Shown piece after piece: positions 35,479 to 43,196 of a stretch of DNA of 64,000 nt. Source of the DNA: Nocardioides sp. Soil797. GTDB taxonomy: Bacteria; Actinomycetota; Actinomycetes; Propionibacteriales; Nocardioidaceae. Position 1 is the first letter of the stretch, and the number at the start of each line of letters is the position of its first letter. The translations under genes and the position numbers were made by a program. The notes below the pieces were generated by a model. That model did no database searches. It saw only the letters and a list, made by a program, of their open reading frames with translations, and was not told the DNA's origin. The stretch is taken from NCBI GenBank assembly GCA_001429555.1, contig LMSR01000002.1:55700-119699 (forward strand), read 5' to 3'.

Positions 35479-36719
35479 TGAGCAACCCATCTCCCACCGA
35501 CGTGGTCATCTGCGAGCCGGTCCGCACCGCGGTCGGCGCCGACGGTGGCATGTACCGCGACCTGACGGCCGCCGATCTCGCCACCCAGGCGATGACCGGG
35601 CTGGTCTCCCGCACCGGCCTCGGTGAGGGCGACGTCGACGACGTGGTCTTCGGCTACTGCTACCCCACGAGCGAGGCCCCGGCCATCGGTCGCGTCGCCG
35701 CACTCAATGCCGGGCTCGGGATCGGCACCGGAGGCCTCCAGCTCGACCGGCGCTGCGGCTCGTCGCTGCAGGCCGTCATCTACGCCGCCACCAGCGTCTC
35801 GAGCGGGTTCGCCGACGTCGTGGTGGCCGGTGGTGTCGAGGCGATGAGCCAGGCAGAGTTCTATGCACTCGGTCTCAAGAAGGGCGTGCGCGGTGACTCG
35901 GTGGAGATGGTCAACCGCATCACCCGCGGTCGTACGACGGCAGGCGGCGTCAACTTCCCGGTCCCGGGCGGCATGCTCGAGACCGCAGAGAACCTGCGCG
36001 CGGAATACGGAATCTCCCGTGCCGAGCAGGACGAGTTCGCTCTCGCCTCGCAGGAGAAGGCCGTGCTCGCGATGAAGGAAGGCCGTTTCGAGGACGAGAT
36101 CGTGCCGGTCACGGTTCCGGGCACTCGTCGTACGCCGGAGCAGGTGATCGTCGAGGACGAGCATCCGCGACCCGGGCTCACCCTGGCCGACCTGGAGAAG
36201 CTCCGCCCGGTGCGCGGGACCGTCGACCCCGACTCGACCGTGACCGCCGGCAACGCCTGCGGCCAGAGCGACGGGGCCTCGGCCTGCGTGGTGACCACCC
36301 GACAGCGGGCCGAGCAGCTGGGCCTGCGTCCGTTCGTGCGGCTGGTCAGCGCCGGGGTGGCCGGAGTGGCCGGAGTGCCGCCGCGCACGATGGGGATCGG
36401 CCCGGTTCCCGCGGTCGCCAAGACGCTCGCCCGCGCCGGACTCTCGATGGCCGACATGGACCTGGTCGAGGTCAACGAGGCGTTCGCTGCCCAGGTGATC
36501 GCCTGCCTGCGTGAGTGGGACTTCACCGAGCAGGACTACGCACGGCTCAACGTCAACGGGTCGGGCATCTCGCTCGGTCACCCGGCAGGGGCCACGGGCA
36601 CTCGGATCCTGGCCACCTTGGCCCACGAGCTGCGTCGCCGCGAGGCGCGGTACGGCCTGGAGACGATGTGCATCGGGGGTGGGCAGGGGCTCGCCGCGAT
36701 CTTCGAGCGGGTCGACTGA
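35478..36719 (+). CDS. thiolase (acetyl-CoA acetyltransferase family)
   Basis: This 413-aa thiolase cleaves a 3-ketoacyl-CoA or condenses two acyl-CoAs. The acyl-accepting Cys is in RRCGSSLQA (near residue 93), the His motifs are VNEAFAAQ and GHPAGATG, and the second Cys is in CIGGGQG near the end. As the last gene of a degradative operon it most likely performs the final thiolytic step. The 211-bp gap after it holds no recognised gene. Confidence 0.94.
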   Translation: MSNPSPTDVVICEPVRTAVGADGGMYRDLTAADLATQAMTGLVSRTGLGEGDVDDVVFGYCYPTSEAPAIGRVAALNAGLGIGTGGLQLDRRCGSSLQAVIYAATSVSSGFADVVVAGGVEAMSQAEFYALGLKKGVRGDSVEMVNRITRGRTTAGGVNFPVPGGMLETAENLRAEYGISRAEQDEFALASQEKAVLAMKEGRFEDEIVPVTVPGTRRTPEQVIVEDEHPRPGLTLADLEKLRPVRGTVDPDSTVTAGNACGQSDGASACVVTTRQRAEQLGLRPFVRLVSAGVAGVAGVPPRTMGIGPVPAVAKTLARAGLSMADMDLVEVNEAFAAQVIACLREWDFTEQDYARLNVNGSGISLGHPAGATGTRILATLAHELRRREARYGLETMCIGGGQGLAAIFERVD

Positions 36720-36930
36720 CCCGGTTGTGGCAGTGATCCTGACGTGGCCGAGGCGACCGGGCGGCACAGCCGAGTGAACCCCCACGTCACTCGGTGTGCC
36801 CCGGCACCTGCCGGCCCCGGTGGCCCCCGCTCGTTGGCACAGGAGTACCCCGGGTGGCGCGTGGATACACGGATCTGAACTTTTCTTCCGCCGACGTATC
36901 TGCCGCAGTTGATGACACACCTGTAGTCGT

Positions 36931-37557
36931 GTGACCACAATGCAGGTGATGAGTGCCCCGCAGCGTGACTCGGCGCGCCCAGCCGGTCAGGTCTGGGCGG
37001 AGGCTGCGTCATGCTTCCGTGGCTGGGCCGACGGCGACACCGGCGAGACCGGGTTGCACGGCCTGGTGGAGGTGATGACTCCGGTGCTGTGGCACGTGGT
37101 GCGGGCCTACCGCCTGCCCACCGACCTCGCCGAGGACGTCGTGCAGACCACCTGGCTGGCGTTGGTACGCCGTCGCGATGCGATCGAGGACCCGGTCGCG
37201 GTCGGCGGCTGGTTGACCACAACCGCCCGTCGTGAGGCGTGGCGGGTGTCCAAGGCGAAGACCAGGGCGATCCCGGTGGAGGACGAGGAGATCGCCGTTC
37301 GCCTGCCGCGCCAACGCTCCGCCGAGTCGGTCGCCGTCGACGCCGACGAACGGGACCGCCTGTGGGAGGTCGTCGACGGCCTGCCGGAGCGCTGCCGACG
37401 CCTGCTGCGCATCGTTGCCTTCGAGAACCGGCCCGACTACCAACAGGTGGCACAGACCCTCGACATGCCGGTGGGCAGCATCGGCCCGACCCGCAGCCGC
37501 TGCTTGGCCAAGCTGAGGATCGCCCTCATCCAGACCGACCCGGAAGCCATCTCATGA
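36931..37557 (+). CDS. sigma-70 family (ECF-like) sigma factor
   Basis: This 208-aa sigma factor has region 2 near residues 45-110 (LPTDLAEDVVQTTWLALVRR, WLTTTARREAWRVSK) and region 4 near 130-195 (LPERCRRLLRIVAFENRPDY, then PVGSIGPTRSRCLAKLR). Starts at GTG 36931, ATG 36940 and ATG 36949 are all in frame and none has a strong ribosome site. It shares an ATGA overlap with the 164-aa gene that follows, and the subtilase and CHAT genes come next. That linkage makes it the likely transcriptional output or regulator of the cassette. Confidence 0.88.
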   Translation: MTTMQVMSAPQRDSARPAGQVWAEAASCFRGWADGDTGETGLHGLVEVMTPVLWHVVRAYRLPTDLAEDVVQTTWLALVRRRDAIEDPVAVGGWLTTTARREAWRVSKAKTRAIPVEDEEIAVRLPRQRSAESVAVDADERDRLWEVVDGLPERCRRLLRIVAFENRPDYQQVAQTLDMPVGSIGPTRSRCLAKLRIALIQTDPEAIS

Positions 37558-38048
37558 GCAACACACACGACGGACACCTCAGCAGGGACGGCCTGCTCGG
37601 CATCGTGCGCGACGTCTGGGAGCGCGAGGACCCGATGCCCGACGGCATGGTCGACCGGATGCACGCGGCCGTCGCCGCGGAGGCCGTCATCGCCGACACG
37701 GATCTCGACCTCGAGCTGATGGTGCTGGTCTCGCGTGAGGACGAGCTGGTCGGCGCGCGGGGCACGGCGGCGTACACACTGCGCTTCAGCAGCGACGACG
37801 TCGACCTGCTCGTGCGGGCCGTCGGCACGGGTGAGGGCGAGGCGCGCCTGGACGGTTGGGTCTCCCCGGCCGGTCCGTTGCGGGTGCAGGCCACGACCGT
37901 CCCCGACGACGGGCGCAGCTGGCAGGTGGTCAGCGACGACACCGGCCGCTTCGAGTTCACCGGGCTGCCGACCGGCAACGTGCGGCTGCAGCTCTCGCCC
38001 GACGACCGGGCGCTCAAGCCGTTCGGCACCCCATCCTTCGAGATCTGA
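37554..38048 (+). CDS. 164-aa unknown protein coupled to the sigma factor
   Basis: This protein is not recognised as any named family. Its acidic N-terminal half (about residues 1-80) is helical-looking, and its C-terminal half (VSPAGPLRVQATTVPDDG, then TGRFEFTGLPTGNVRLQL) resembles a small carboxypeptidase-regulatory-type beta sandwich. There is no membrane helix or signal peptide. Its ATG overlaps the sigma stop by 4 nt, the position an anti-sigma or sigma-tethering factor usually takes. It is also a candidate substrate for one of the two proteases encoded downstream; both ideas are inference. Confidence 0.75.
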   Translation: MSNTHDGHLSRDGLLGIVRDVWEREDPMPDGMVDRMHAAVAAEAVIADTDLDLELMVLVSREDELVGARGTAAYTLRFSSDDVDLLVRAVGTGEGEARLDGWVSPAGPLRVQATTVPDDGRSWQVVSDDTGRFEFTGLPTGNVRLQLSPDDRALKPFGTPSFEI

Positions 38049-38073
38049 CAGCCGCCCACAAAGGAACTCCTGC

Positions 38074-39699
38074 ATGGAACCCACGCGTGACGACGATGAC
38101 CAGCGCCCGGAACGGCCACAGCGACCCGAGCCGGTGCCGCTGGATCGTGACCCGAACCCGCCGCCCCAGTCGGCCATCGACCTGATTGAGGGGCGGTTCC
38201 TGGATCCCTCCACGGCACTGGTGGTCAAGGGCGTCCGGCCCCGGTCGACGGTCTACGTGGGTCCCCGTCTGACGATCGGTTACGGCGCCGACTACTACGA
38301 GATGCTCGACCTGCTCCGTGGCACGGCACGGCAACTGGGGTGGGACGTCGAGCCGGAGGACTCGCCGCCGAGGGGTGACAACCCCTCAGCCATGCGCTTC
38401 GGGATGCGCCAGGTGCGGATCACTGTGGCGGGACGCTCGGCGGCGCTGGCCCCTGACGGCTGGGTGCTGTTGCAGCATGCCCGCGCGAGGTACGGCGTCC
38501 GGCGGCTGCGACCGGTGGGACTGGATCACGTCATGTTCCCGTCGCTCGGGCCGAACCCCCTTCACGACAGCAACCCCCTCCATGACTCCAATCCCTTGCA
38601 CGACAGCAACCCGTTGCACGACTCGAACCCGAGTCGCGCCAGCATGTCGTACGCCGTGTCGTCGTACGCCACGATGGGTCAGGGTGGCCGGCAACCGATC
38701 AGCTATGCCGGGCCGCGGCCGACGCGACGCCCCGACCACGAGATCAGGGGACGGCGTCCCGTCGTGGCCATCGTCGACACCGGTTGCGGAAACCACCCGT
38801 GGCTCGACCAGGTGGTGGACACCGGAGTGAGCCTCGACGGCACTCCCATCGGCTACATCGACCAGGCCACCGCTCCCGACATGCACGGTGACCTCTCGGG
38901 TCCGTTGGACGGATCGATCGACCCGCTGTCCGGCCACGGCACCTTCATCGCGGGTCTCGTGCACCAGACCTGCCCCGACGCCGACATCATCTCGTGGCGG
39001 GCCGTCCCGTCCGAGGGCCCGATCGTGGAGTCCGACTGGGTGCTGGTGCTGAGCCAGATCGCCGAACTGGTCCGACGGTTCCACGCCGGCGAGAAGGGTG
39101 GCCGTCGCATCGACGTGTTGAACCTGTCGATGGGCTACTACCACGAGACGCCCGAGGACGAGCTCTTCGACACCACGCTCCACGACATCCTGGCCGACCT
39201 GTCCGCAAACGGCGTGGTCGTGGTCTGCTCGGCCGGCAACGACGCCACCAGTCGCCCCCAGTTCCCAGCAGCGTTTGCTCCTTGGTCCGACGGGAAGGGG
39301 CCGTTCCGTGCCGACCCGGACATCGTGCCGATCGTCTCGGTGGGTGCGGTGAATCCGAGCGGTGGCACTGATGCCCTGTTCAGCAACGCCGGCCCGTGGG
39401 TGCGCAGCTACGGTCCCGGGGCCGCAGTGATGAGCACGATGCCTGCCTTCGAGGGGGGTCTGCAGCCGGTGGCCCGCTCTCGCGCCTTCGGCCGGTGGCG
39501 CTCCTCCATCGACCCCGACGACTTCCGCGGCGGGTTCGCCGTCTGGAGCGGCACGTCCTTCGCCGCTCCGGTGTTGGCCGGTCGGTTGGCCAGCGCGATG
39601 ATGCCGGCCCTGGAGCACCAGGACGATGAGCCACCGGCCGAAGGCTGTGTGCGGCGGGCTTGGGACGCAGTGGAGGAGTGCACGTCGATCAGGTCATGA
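38074..39699 (+). CDS. cytosolic S8 subtilase with NPLHDS repeats
   Basis: This 541-aa subtilisin-family serine protease has an intact triad: Asp235 in VAIVDTG, His288 in SGHGTFIAG and Ser495 in SGTSFAAP, with the oxyanion Asn389 in SAGND. There is no signal peptide, and the first 30 residues are Asp/Arg/Pro-rich, so it probably stays in the cytosol. The region before the catalytic domain (residues 40-215) contains four consecutive NPLHDS hexapeptides at 161-184. ATG 38074 has AAGGA upstream. It lies between the 164-aa protein and the CHAT protease, 8 bp before the latter. Confidence 0.92.
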   Translation: MEPTRDDDDQRPERPQRPEPVPLDRDPNPPPQSAIDLIEGRFLDPSTALVVKGVRPRSTVYVGPRLTIGYGADYYEMLDLLRGTARQLGWDVEPEDSPPRGDNPSAMRFGMRQVRITVAGRSAALAPDGWVLLQHARARYGVRRLRPVGLDHVMFPSLGPNPLHDSNPLHDSNPLHDSNPLHDSNPSRASMSYAVSSYATMGQGGRQPISYAGPRPTRRPDHEIRGRRPVVAIVDTGCGNHPWLDQVVDTGVSLDGTPIGYIDQATAPDMHGDLSGPLDGSIDPLSGHGTFIAGLVHQTCPDADIISWRAVPSEGPIVESDWVLVLSQIAELVRRFHAGEKGGRRIDVLNLSMGYYHETPEDELFDTTLHDILADLSANGVVVVCSAGNDATSRPQFPAAFAPWSDGKGPFRADPDIVPIVSVGAVNPSGGTDALFSNAGPWVRSYGPGAAVMSTMPAFEGGLQPVARSRAFGRWRSSIDPDDFRGGFAVWSGTSFAAPVLAGRLASAMMPALEHQDDEPPAEGCVRRAWDAVEECTSIRS

Positions 39700-39706
39700 T
39701 GGGTGG

Positions 39707-42199
39707 GTGCAACGGGCCGGGGAGCTCCACCAACAGGGCGTCAGCGCCATCAACCGTGGGCGGCTGAACGAGGGGCGACGCCTCCTGGAGCAGGCGCGGG
39801 AGTTGGCCGAAGGCGACTTGCTCGCCCGGGTCGAGGCGAGCCTGGCCTATGCATTGGCCGAGACCGGTGCCGGTGACGAGGCGCTCGCGCTGTGCGGCAC
39901 CGCTCTCGCTCGACGGGAACTGGGCGACGAGACCCGCGGCGTGCTGCACAGCCAGCGAGCGCTGCTGCTGATGTTGCGGGGGGAAGGAGGCGACGCGCTG
40001 GCCGACTTCTCCGCCGCCATCGACCTCCTCAGCGACCAACAGGCGCTCGGTCGCGCCCTGCTCAACCGAGGGGGTGTCTATCTGCAGCAGTCGAGCACGT
40101 CACTGGCCATCTCCGACTTCCGGGATGCCGAGCGCCACTACCGGGCAGGTGGCGACGAGTACGGCGCCGCGAAGGCCGCCCACAACCTGGGCTACGTCGA
40201 GTTCCTCGAGGGGGACCTGGTGGGTGCGCTGCGAGACATGGCAGCGGCGTACCCAGTCTTTGCTTCGCAGGGCGTGGCCATGAAGTCGATGGTCGACCAG
40301 GACCGCGCCGAGGTGTTGATTGCAGCAGGCCTGGTCACTGAGGGACGCGCCGCCCTGACCGAGGCGGCACGCGCCTACTCATCCCGTCGCCTCCACCAGC
40401 GGCGAGGCGACGCGATGCTCGCCCTGGCCCGCACCCTGGTGCTGGCCGACCCGGCCGAAGCCCTGGCCTCGGCCCGCCTGGCCGGTCGGCTCTATGACCG
40501 GGTCGGCAGTGACGCCTGGCGCGTTCGCGCGGATGCTGTGGCCCTGGCCGCTGAGGTGGAGCTGGGCCGCCAGGGGCCTTCGTTGATCACGCGGGGTGAC
40601 GAGACCGCCGCCGCGCTCGACGAGCAGGGCCTTGTCTCGGCGGCGGCACTGGTGCGGTTGCACACCGCGCGCGTGCACATCCGCCGTGGGTTGCTCGACG
40701 AGGCCCGGGCTCGCATCGCCCGGGTCAGGCTCGGCCAGTCGTCGCCGTTGGGGGTGCGACTGCTCGCGCGCACCGCCCGCACGGAGCTCGCCACGGTCCA
40801 GGGGCATCGCAGCGCCGCGCTCCAGCAGGTCCGCGCCGGTGTCTGCGACCTGCACGCCTGGCAGAGCACGTTCGGCAGCCTCGACCTGCAGACCGCGGTG
40901 GTTGGGCAGGGGCGCCGACTCGCAGTGCTCGGCCTCGGCCTGGCCGTCGACTCCGGCGACCCGGGCGTCCTCTACGAGTGGTCGGAGCGGGGTCGCATGC
41001 TGGCCAGCCGGATCCTGCCGGTCCGGCCGCCGCTCGACGACCAGAGTGCCGCCGACCTCGCCGAGCTCAGGCAGTTGGCTGCCGGCGGCGACGACGTCAA
41101 GGTGCCGCGTCCGCGTCGCGAGGCCGAGCTGCGGCGCCGGGTGCGTGAACGGGCGTGGCACAAACCGGGGTCGGGCGAGGTCACCGAGCCGGCGCCGTTG
41201 GACGACGTACGTCGTGAGCTCGGCGCCGACACCGCACTGGTCGCGTGGGTGATCAGCGGCGATCGGATCGTCGCGTTGGTGGTGACCGACGAGGGCGAGT
41301 GGGTCACCGAGCTCGGGTCCTTCGACCGGGTGCGTGCGTTGCTGGCCGGCCTGCTGCCTGATCTCGACATGGCGGCGACCAAGCTGCCGGACACGTTGGC
41401 CGCCGTCGTCAGCCAAGGTCTCGCCGCGCGACTCTCCTCCTTGGCTGGGCTGCTGGTCACACCGCTTCTGGAGCAGCTCGGTGAGCGACGCGTCGTGGCG
41501 ACACCGTCCGGGGGGCTGGCCGGAACCCCGTGGAGCCTGTTGCCCGGGCTGGTCGGGCGACCGGTGACGATCGCCGGTTCCGCCACCGCATGGCTGATCG
41601 CCCGTCAGCGGTCGCTGGACCTCGACCGAGTGGGACTGGTCGCCGGACCGCGCGTGCCGCGCGCCGTCGAGGAGGTGAGATCGGCGGCCAGGAGCTGGTC
41701 AGGGCCTCGAGTCGCGCGGGACAAGGTTTCCTCGGGGCCCGAGGTGCTCGTCGAGGGCGAGGCCACCGCCGAGGCGGTCTCCGACCTGGCGGCCCGCGTC
41801 GACGTGCTCCACGTGGCCGCGCACGGGCGTCACTCGGCGGAGAACCCGCTCTTCTCGGGTCTCGAGCTGGGTGATGGTCCCTGGTTCGGCTACGACATCG
41901 ACGCCCTTCCGAGCGTGCCCGCGGTGGTGCTGCTCTCGGCCTGTGAGGTCGGCCGCTCGTCCGTGCGCTTCGGTGAGGAGCTGATCGGGATGACCGCGGC
42001 CTGGCTGCATGCGGGGGTCAGGTGCGTGATCGCCTCGCCCACCGCGGTCGCCGACGACGCGGCACACGACGTACTCACCCAACTGCACGCCGGCATGGCG
42101 CGAGGCCTCGACCCCGGAGCCGCCCTGGCCGAGGCGATCGCACAGGGCGGGACCGCCAGAGCGCCCGCGCCCTTCGTCTGCTTCGGTGCCGGCTGGTAG
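39707..42199 (+). CDS. TPR-CHAT caspase-like protease
   Basis: This 830-aa protein has TPR-like helical repeats in roughly residues 1-400 (for example ALLNRGGVYLQQSSTSLAIS and AAHNLGYVEFLEGDLVGAL) and a C-terminal CHAT domain. The caspase dyad is intact: His706 in HVAAHGRHS and Cys746 in LLSACEVG, followed by the usual LIGMTAAWLHAGVRCVIAS. TPR-CHAT proteins typically sense a partner through the repeats and then cleave a specific target. GTG 39707 is chosen as start; an earlier ATG at 39626 would overlap the subtilase gene by 74 bp. It is the last gene of the cassette. Confidence 0.9.
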   Translation: MQRAGELHQQGVSAINRGRLNEGRRLLEQARELAEGDLLARVEASLAYALAETGAGDEALALCGTALARRELGDETRGVLHSQRALLLMLRGEGGDALADFSAAIDLLSDQQALGRALLNRGGVYLQQSSTSLAISDFRDAERHYRAGGDEYGAAKAAHNLGYVEFLEGDLVGALRDMAAAYPVFASQGVAMKSMVDQDRAEVLIAAGLVTEGRAALTEAARAYSSRRLHQRRGDAMLALARTLVLADPAEALASARLAGRLYDRVGSDAWRVRADAVALAAEVELGRQGPSLITRGDETAAALDEQGLVSAAALVRLHTARVHIRRGLLDEARARIARVRLGQSSPLGVRLLARTARTELATVQGHRSAALQQVRAGVCDLHAWQSTFGSLDLQTAVVGQGRRLAVLGLGLAVDSGDPGVLYEWSERGRMLASRILPVRPPLDDQSAADLAELRQLAAGGDDVKVPRPRREAELRRRVRERAWHKPGSGEVTEPAPLDDVRRELGADTALVAWVISGDRIVALVVTDEGEWVTELGSFDRVRALLAGLLPDLDMAATKLPDTLAAVVSQGLAARLSSLAGLLVTPLLEQLGERRVVATPSGGLAGTPWSLLPGLVGRPVTIAGSATAWLIARQRSLDLDRVGLVAGPRVPRAVEEVRSAARSWSGPRVARDKVSSGPEVLVEGEATAEAVSDLAARVDVLHVAAHGRHSAENPLFSGLELGDGPWFGYDIDALPSVPAVVLLSACEVGRSSVRFGEELIGMTAAWLHAGVRCVIASPTAVADDAAHDVLTQLHAGMARGLDPGAALAEAIAQGGTARAPAPFVCFGAGW

Positions 42200-42229
42200 T
42201 GCGAACCGCTCACAGGCGCTCGCGCCCCT

Positions 42230-42283
42230 GCGTGACGTCATACGTTCCGGTTGCCTGGGCGACCGCTGCGTATGACGTCACGC
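42230..42283. repeat. GTCATACG-family palindrome
   Basis: Perfect 15-bp arms, GCGTGACGTCATACG at 42230-42244 and its complement at 42269-42283, lie between the convergent CHAT and endonuclease IV genes. They could act as a two-way terminator. Related sequences recur at 49590-49760 and 50457-50467. Confidence 0.8.
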
Positions 42284-42293
42284 GGCGGACGGC

Positions 42294-43088
42294 TCAGAGG
42301 CGCTCGCGCAACCAGGTGGTGTCGGCCACGTGCTCGTCGGCGCCGCCGGGCGTCTCGAGCACGGCGGGCGCCTTGGCGTCCCGGATCACCGACGCCAGCA
42401 GGTCGGGGTCGATGTGCCCGGCGCCGAGGTTGGCGTGCCGGTCGGCACCGGAGTCGAAGTCGTCACGGGAGTCGTTGGCGTGCACCAGGTCGATGCGGCC
42501 GGTGATGGCGAGGACGTCGTCGACGATCGACTCGAGGTTGTTGCCACCGGCGTGGGCGTGGCAGGTGTCGAGGCAGAATCCGACGCGGTCTGCCTGTTCC
42601 TCGCCCTGGATCGCGTCCCAGACGCCCTTGATCCGCTCGAGATAGCGCGTCATCGCGTTGTCACCGCCGGCCGTGTTCTCGATGAGCAGCGGGATCTTGA
42701 GGTCGGTCGCGGCGATCGCCTTGCGCCAGTTGTCGAACCCGATCGAGGGGTCCTCGTCGTCCTTGAGGTGGCCGCCGTGCACGATCAGGCCCTTCGCGCC
42801 GATCGAGGCCGCGGCGTCCATGTGGGACTGCAGCAGCTTGCGGCTCGGGATGCGCAGCCGGTTGTTGGTGGTGGCGACGTTGATCAGGTACGGCGCGTGC
42901 ACGTAGAGGTCGACACCCGCAGCCTCGGCATCGGCCCTGAGCCCGTCGGCGCCTCCGGCGTACTCGATGACCGGGCCCTTGTAGCTCTGCGGGTTGCCGA
43001 GGAAGAACTGCACCAGCGTGGTGTCGCGGGCCTCGGCCTCGGCGACGGGATCGGTCTGGTCGACGTGCGCTCCGACTGTGATGCTCAT
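42294..43088 (-). CDS. nfo: deoxyribonuclease IV (AP endonuclease)
   Basis: This 264-aa TIM-barrel endonuclease cuts DNA 5' of abasic sites in base-excision repair. Metal-binding positions of the family are seen in VGAHVDQT, VHAPYLIN, GLIVHGGH, LIENTAGG, GFCLDTCHAHAGG, DLVHANDSRDDFDSGADRH and HIDPDLL. The length is near-typical. ATG 43088 is favoured because the catalytic fold normally begins a few residues in; ATG 43097 is also possible. It is convergent with the CHAT gene. Confidence 0.93.
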   Translation of the reverse strand: MSITVGAHVDQTDPVAEAEARDTTLVQFFLGNPQSYKGPVIEYAGGADGLRADAEAAGVDLYVHAPYLINVATTNNRLRIPSRKLLQSHMDAAASIGAKGLIVHGGHLKDDEDPSIGFDNWRKAIAATDLKIPLLIENTAGGDNAMTRYLERIKGVWDAIQGEEQADRVGFCLDTCHAHAGGNNLESIVDDVLAITGRIDLVHANDSRDDFDSGADRHANLGAGHIDPDLLASVIRDAKAPAVLETPGGADEHVADTTWLRERL

Positions 43089-43130
43089 GGCGCCCATCGT
43101 AGGTGGCGCCGGGAAGTCGCCGTTCGGACG

Positions 43131-43196
43131 TCAAGAATTGCCAGTTGGGCCCTCAAGAATTGCAGGTTGGCGCAGCAATGAATGCCTGTTCGTGGG
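43131..43196. repeat. 22-bp tandem repeat array abutting the PLP-lyase stop
   Basis: Three units lie at 43131-43152, 43153-43174 and 43175-43196; the first two begin TCAAGAATTGC. The array ends exactly where the complement of the stop codon of the next gene begins (43197), mirroring the arrangement at ino1. Confidence 0.75.

Noticed and set aside
39626..39706. Earlier ATG start for the CHAT gene
   Set aside because: It would overlap the subtilase by 74 bp, and the extra residues are not TPR-like; GTG 39707 begins directly with helical repeat sequence.
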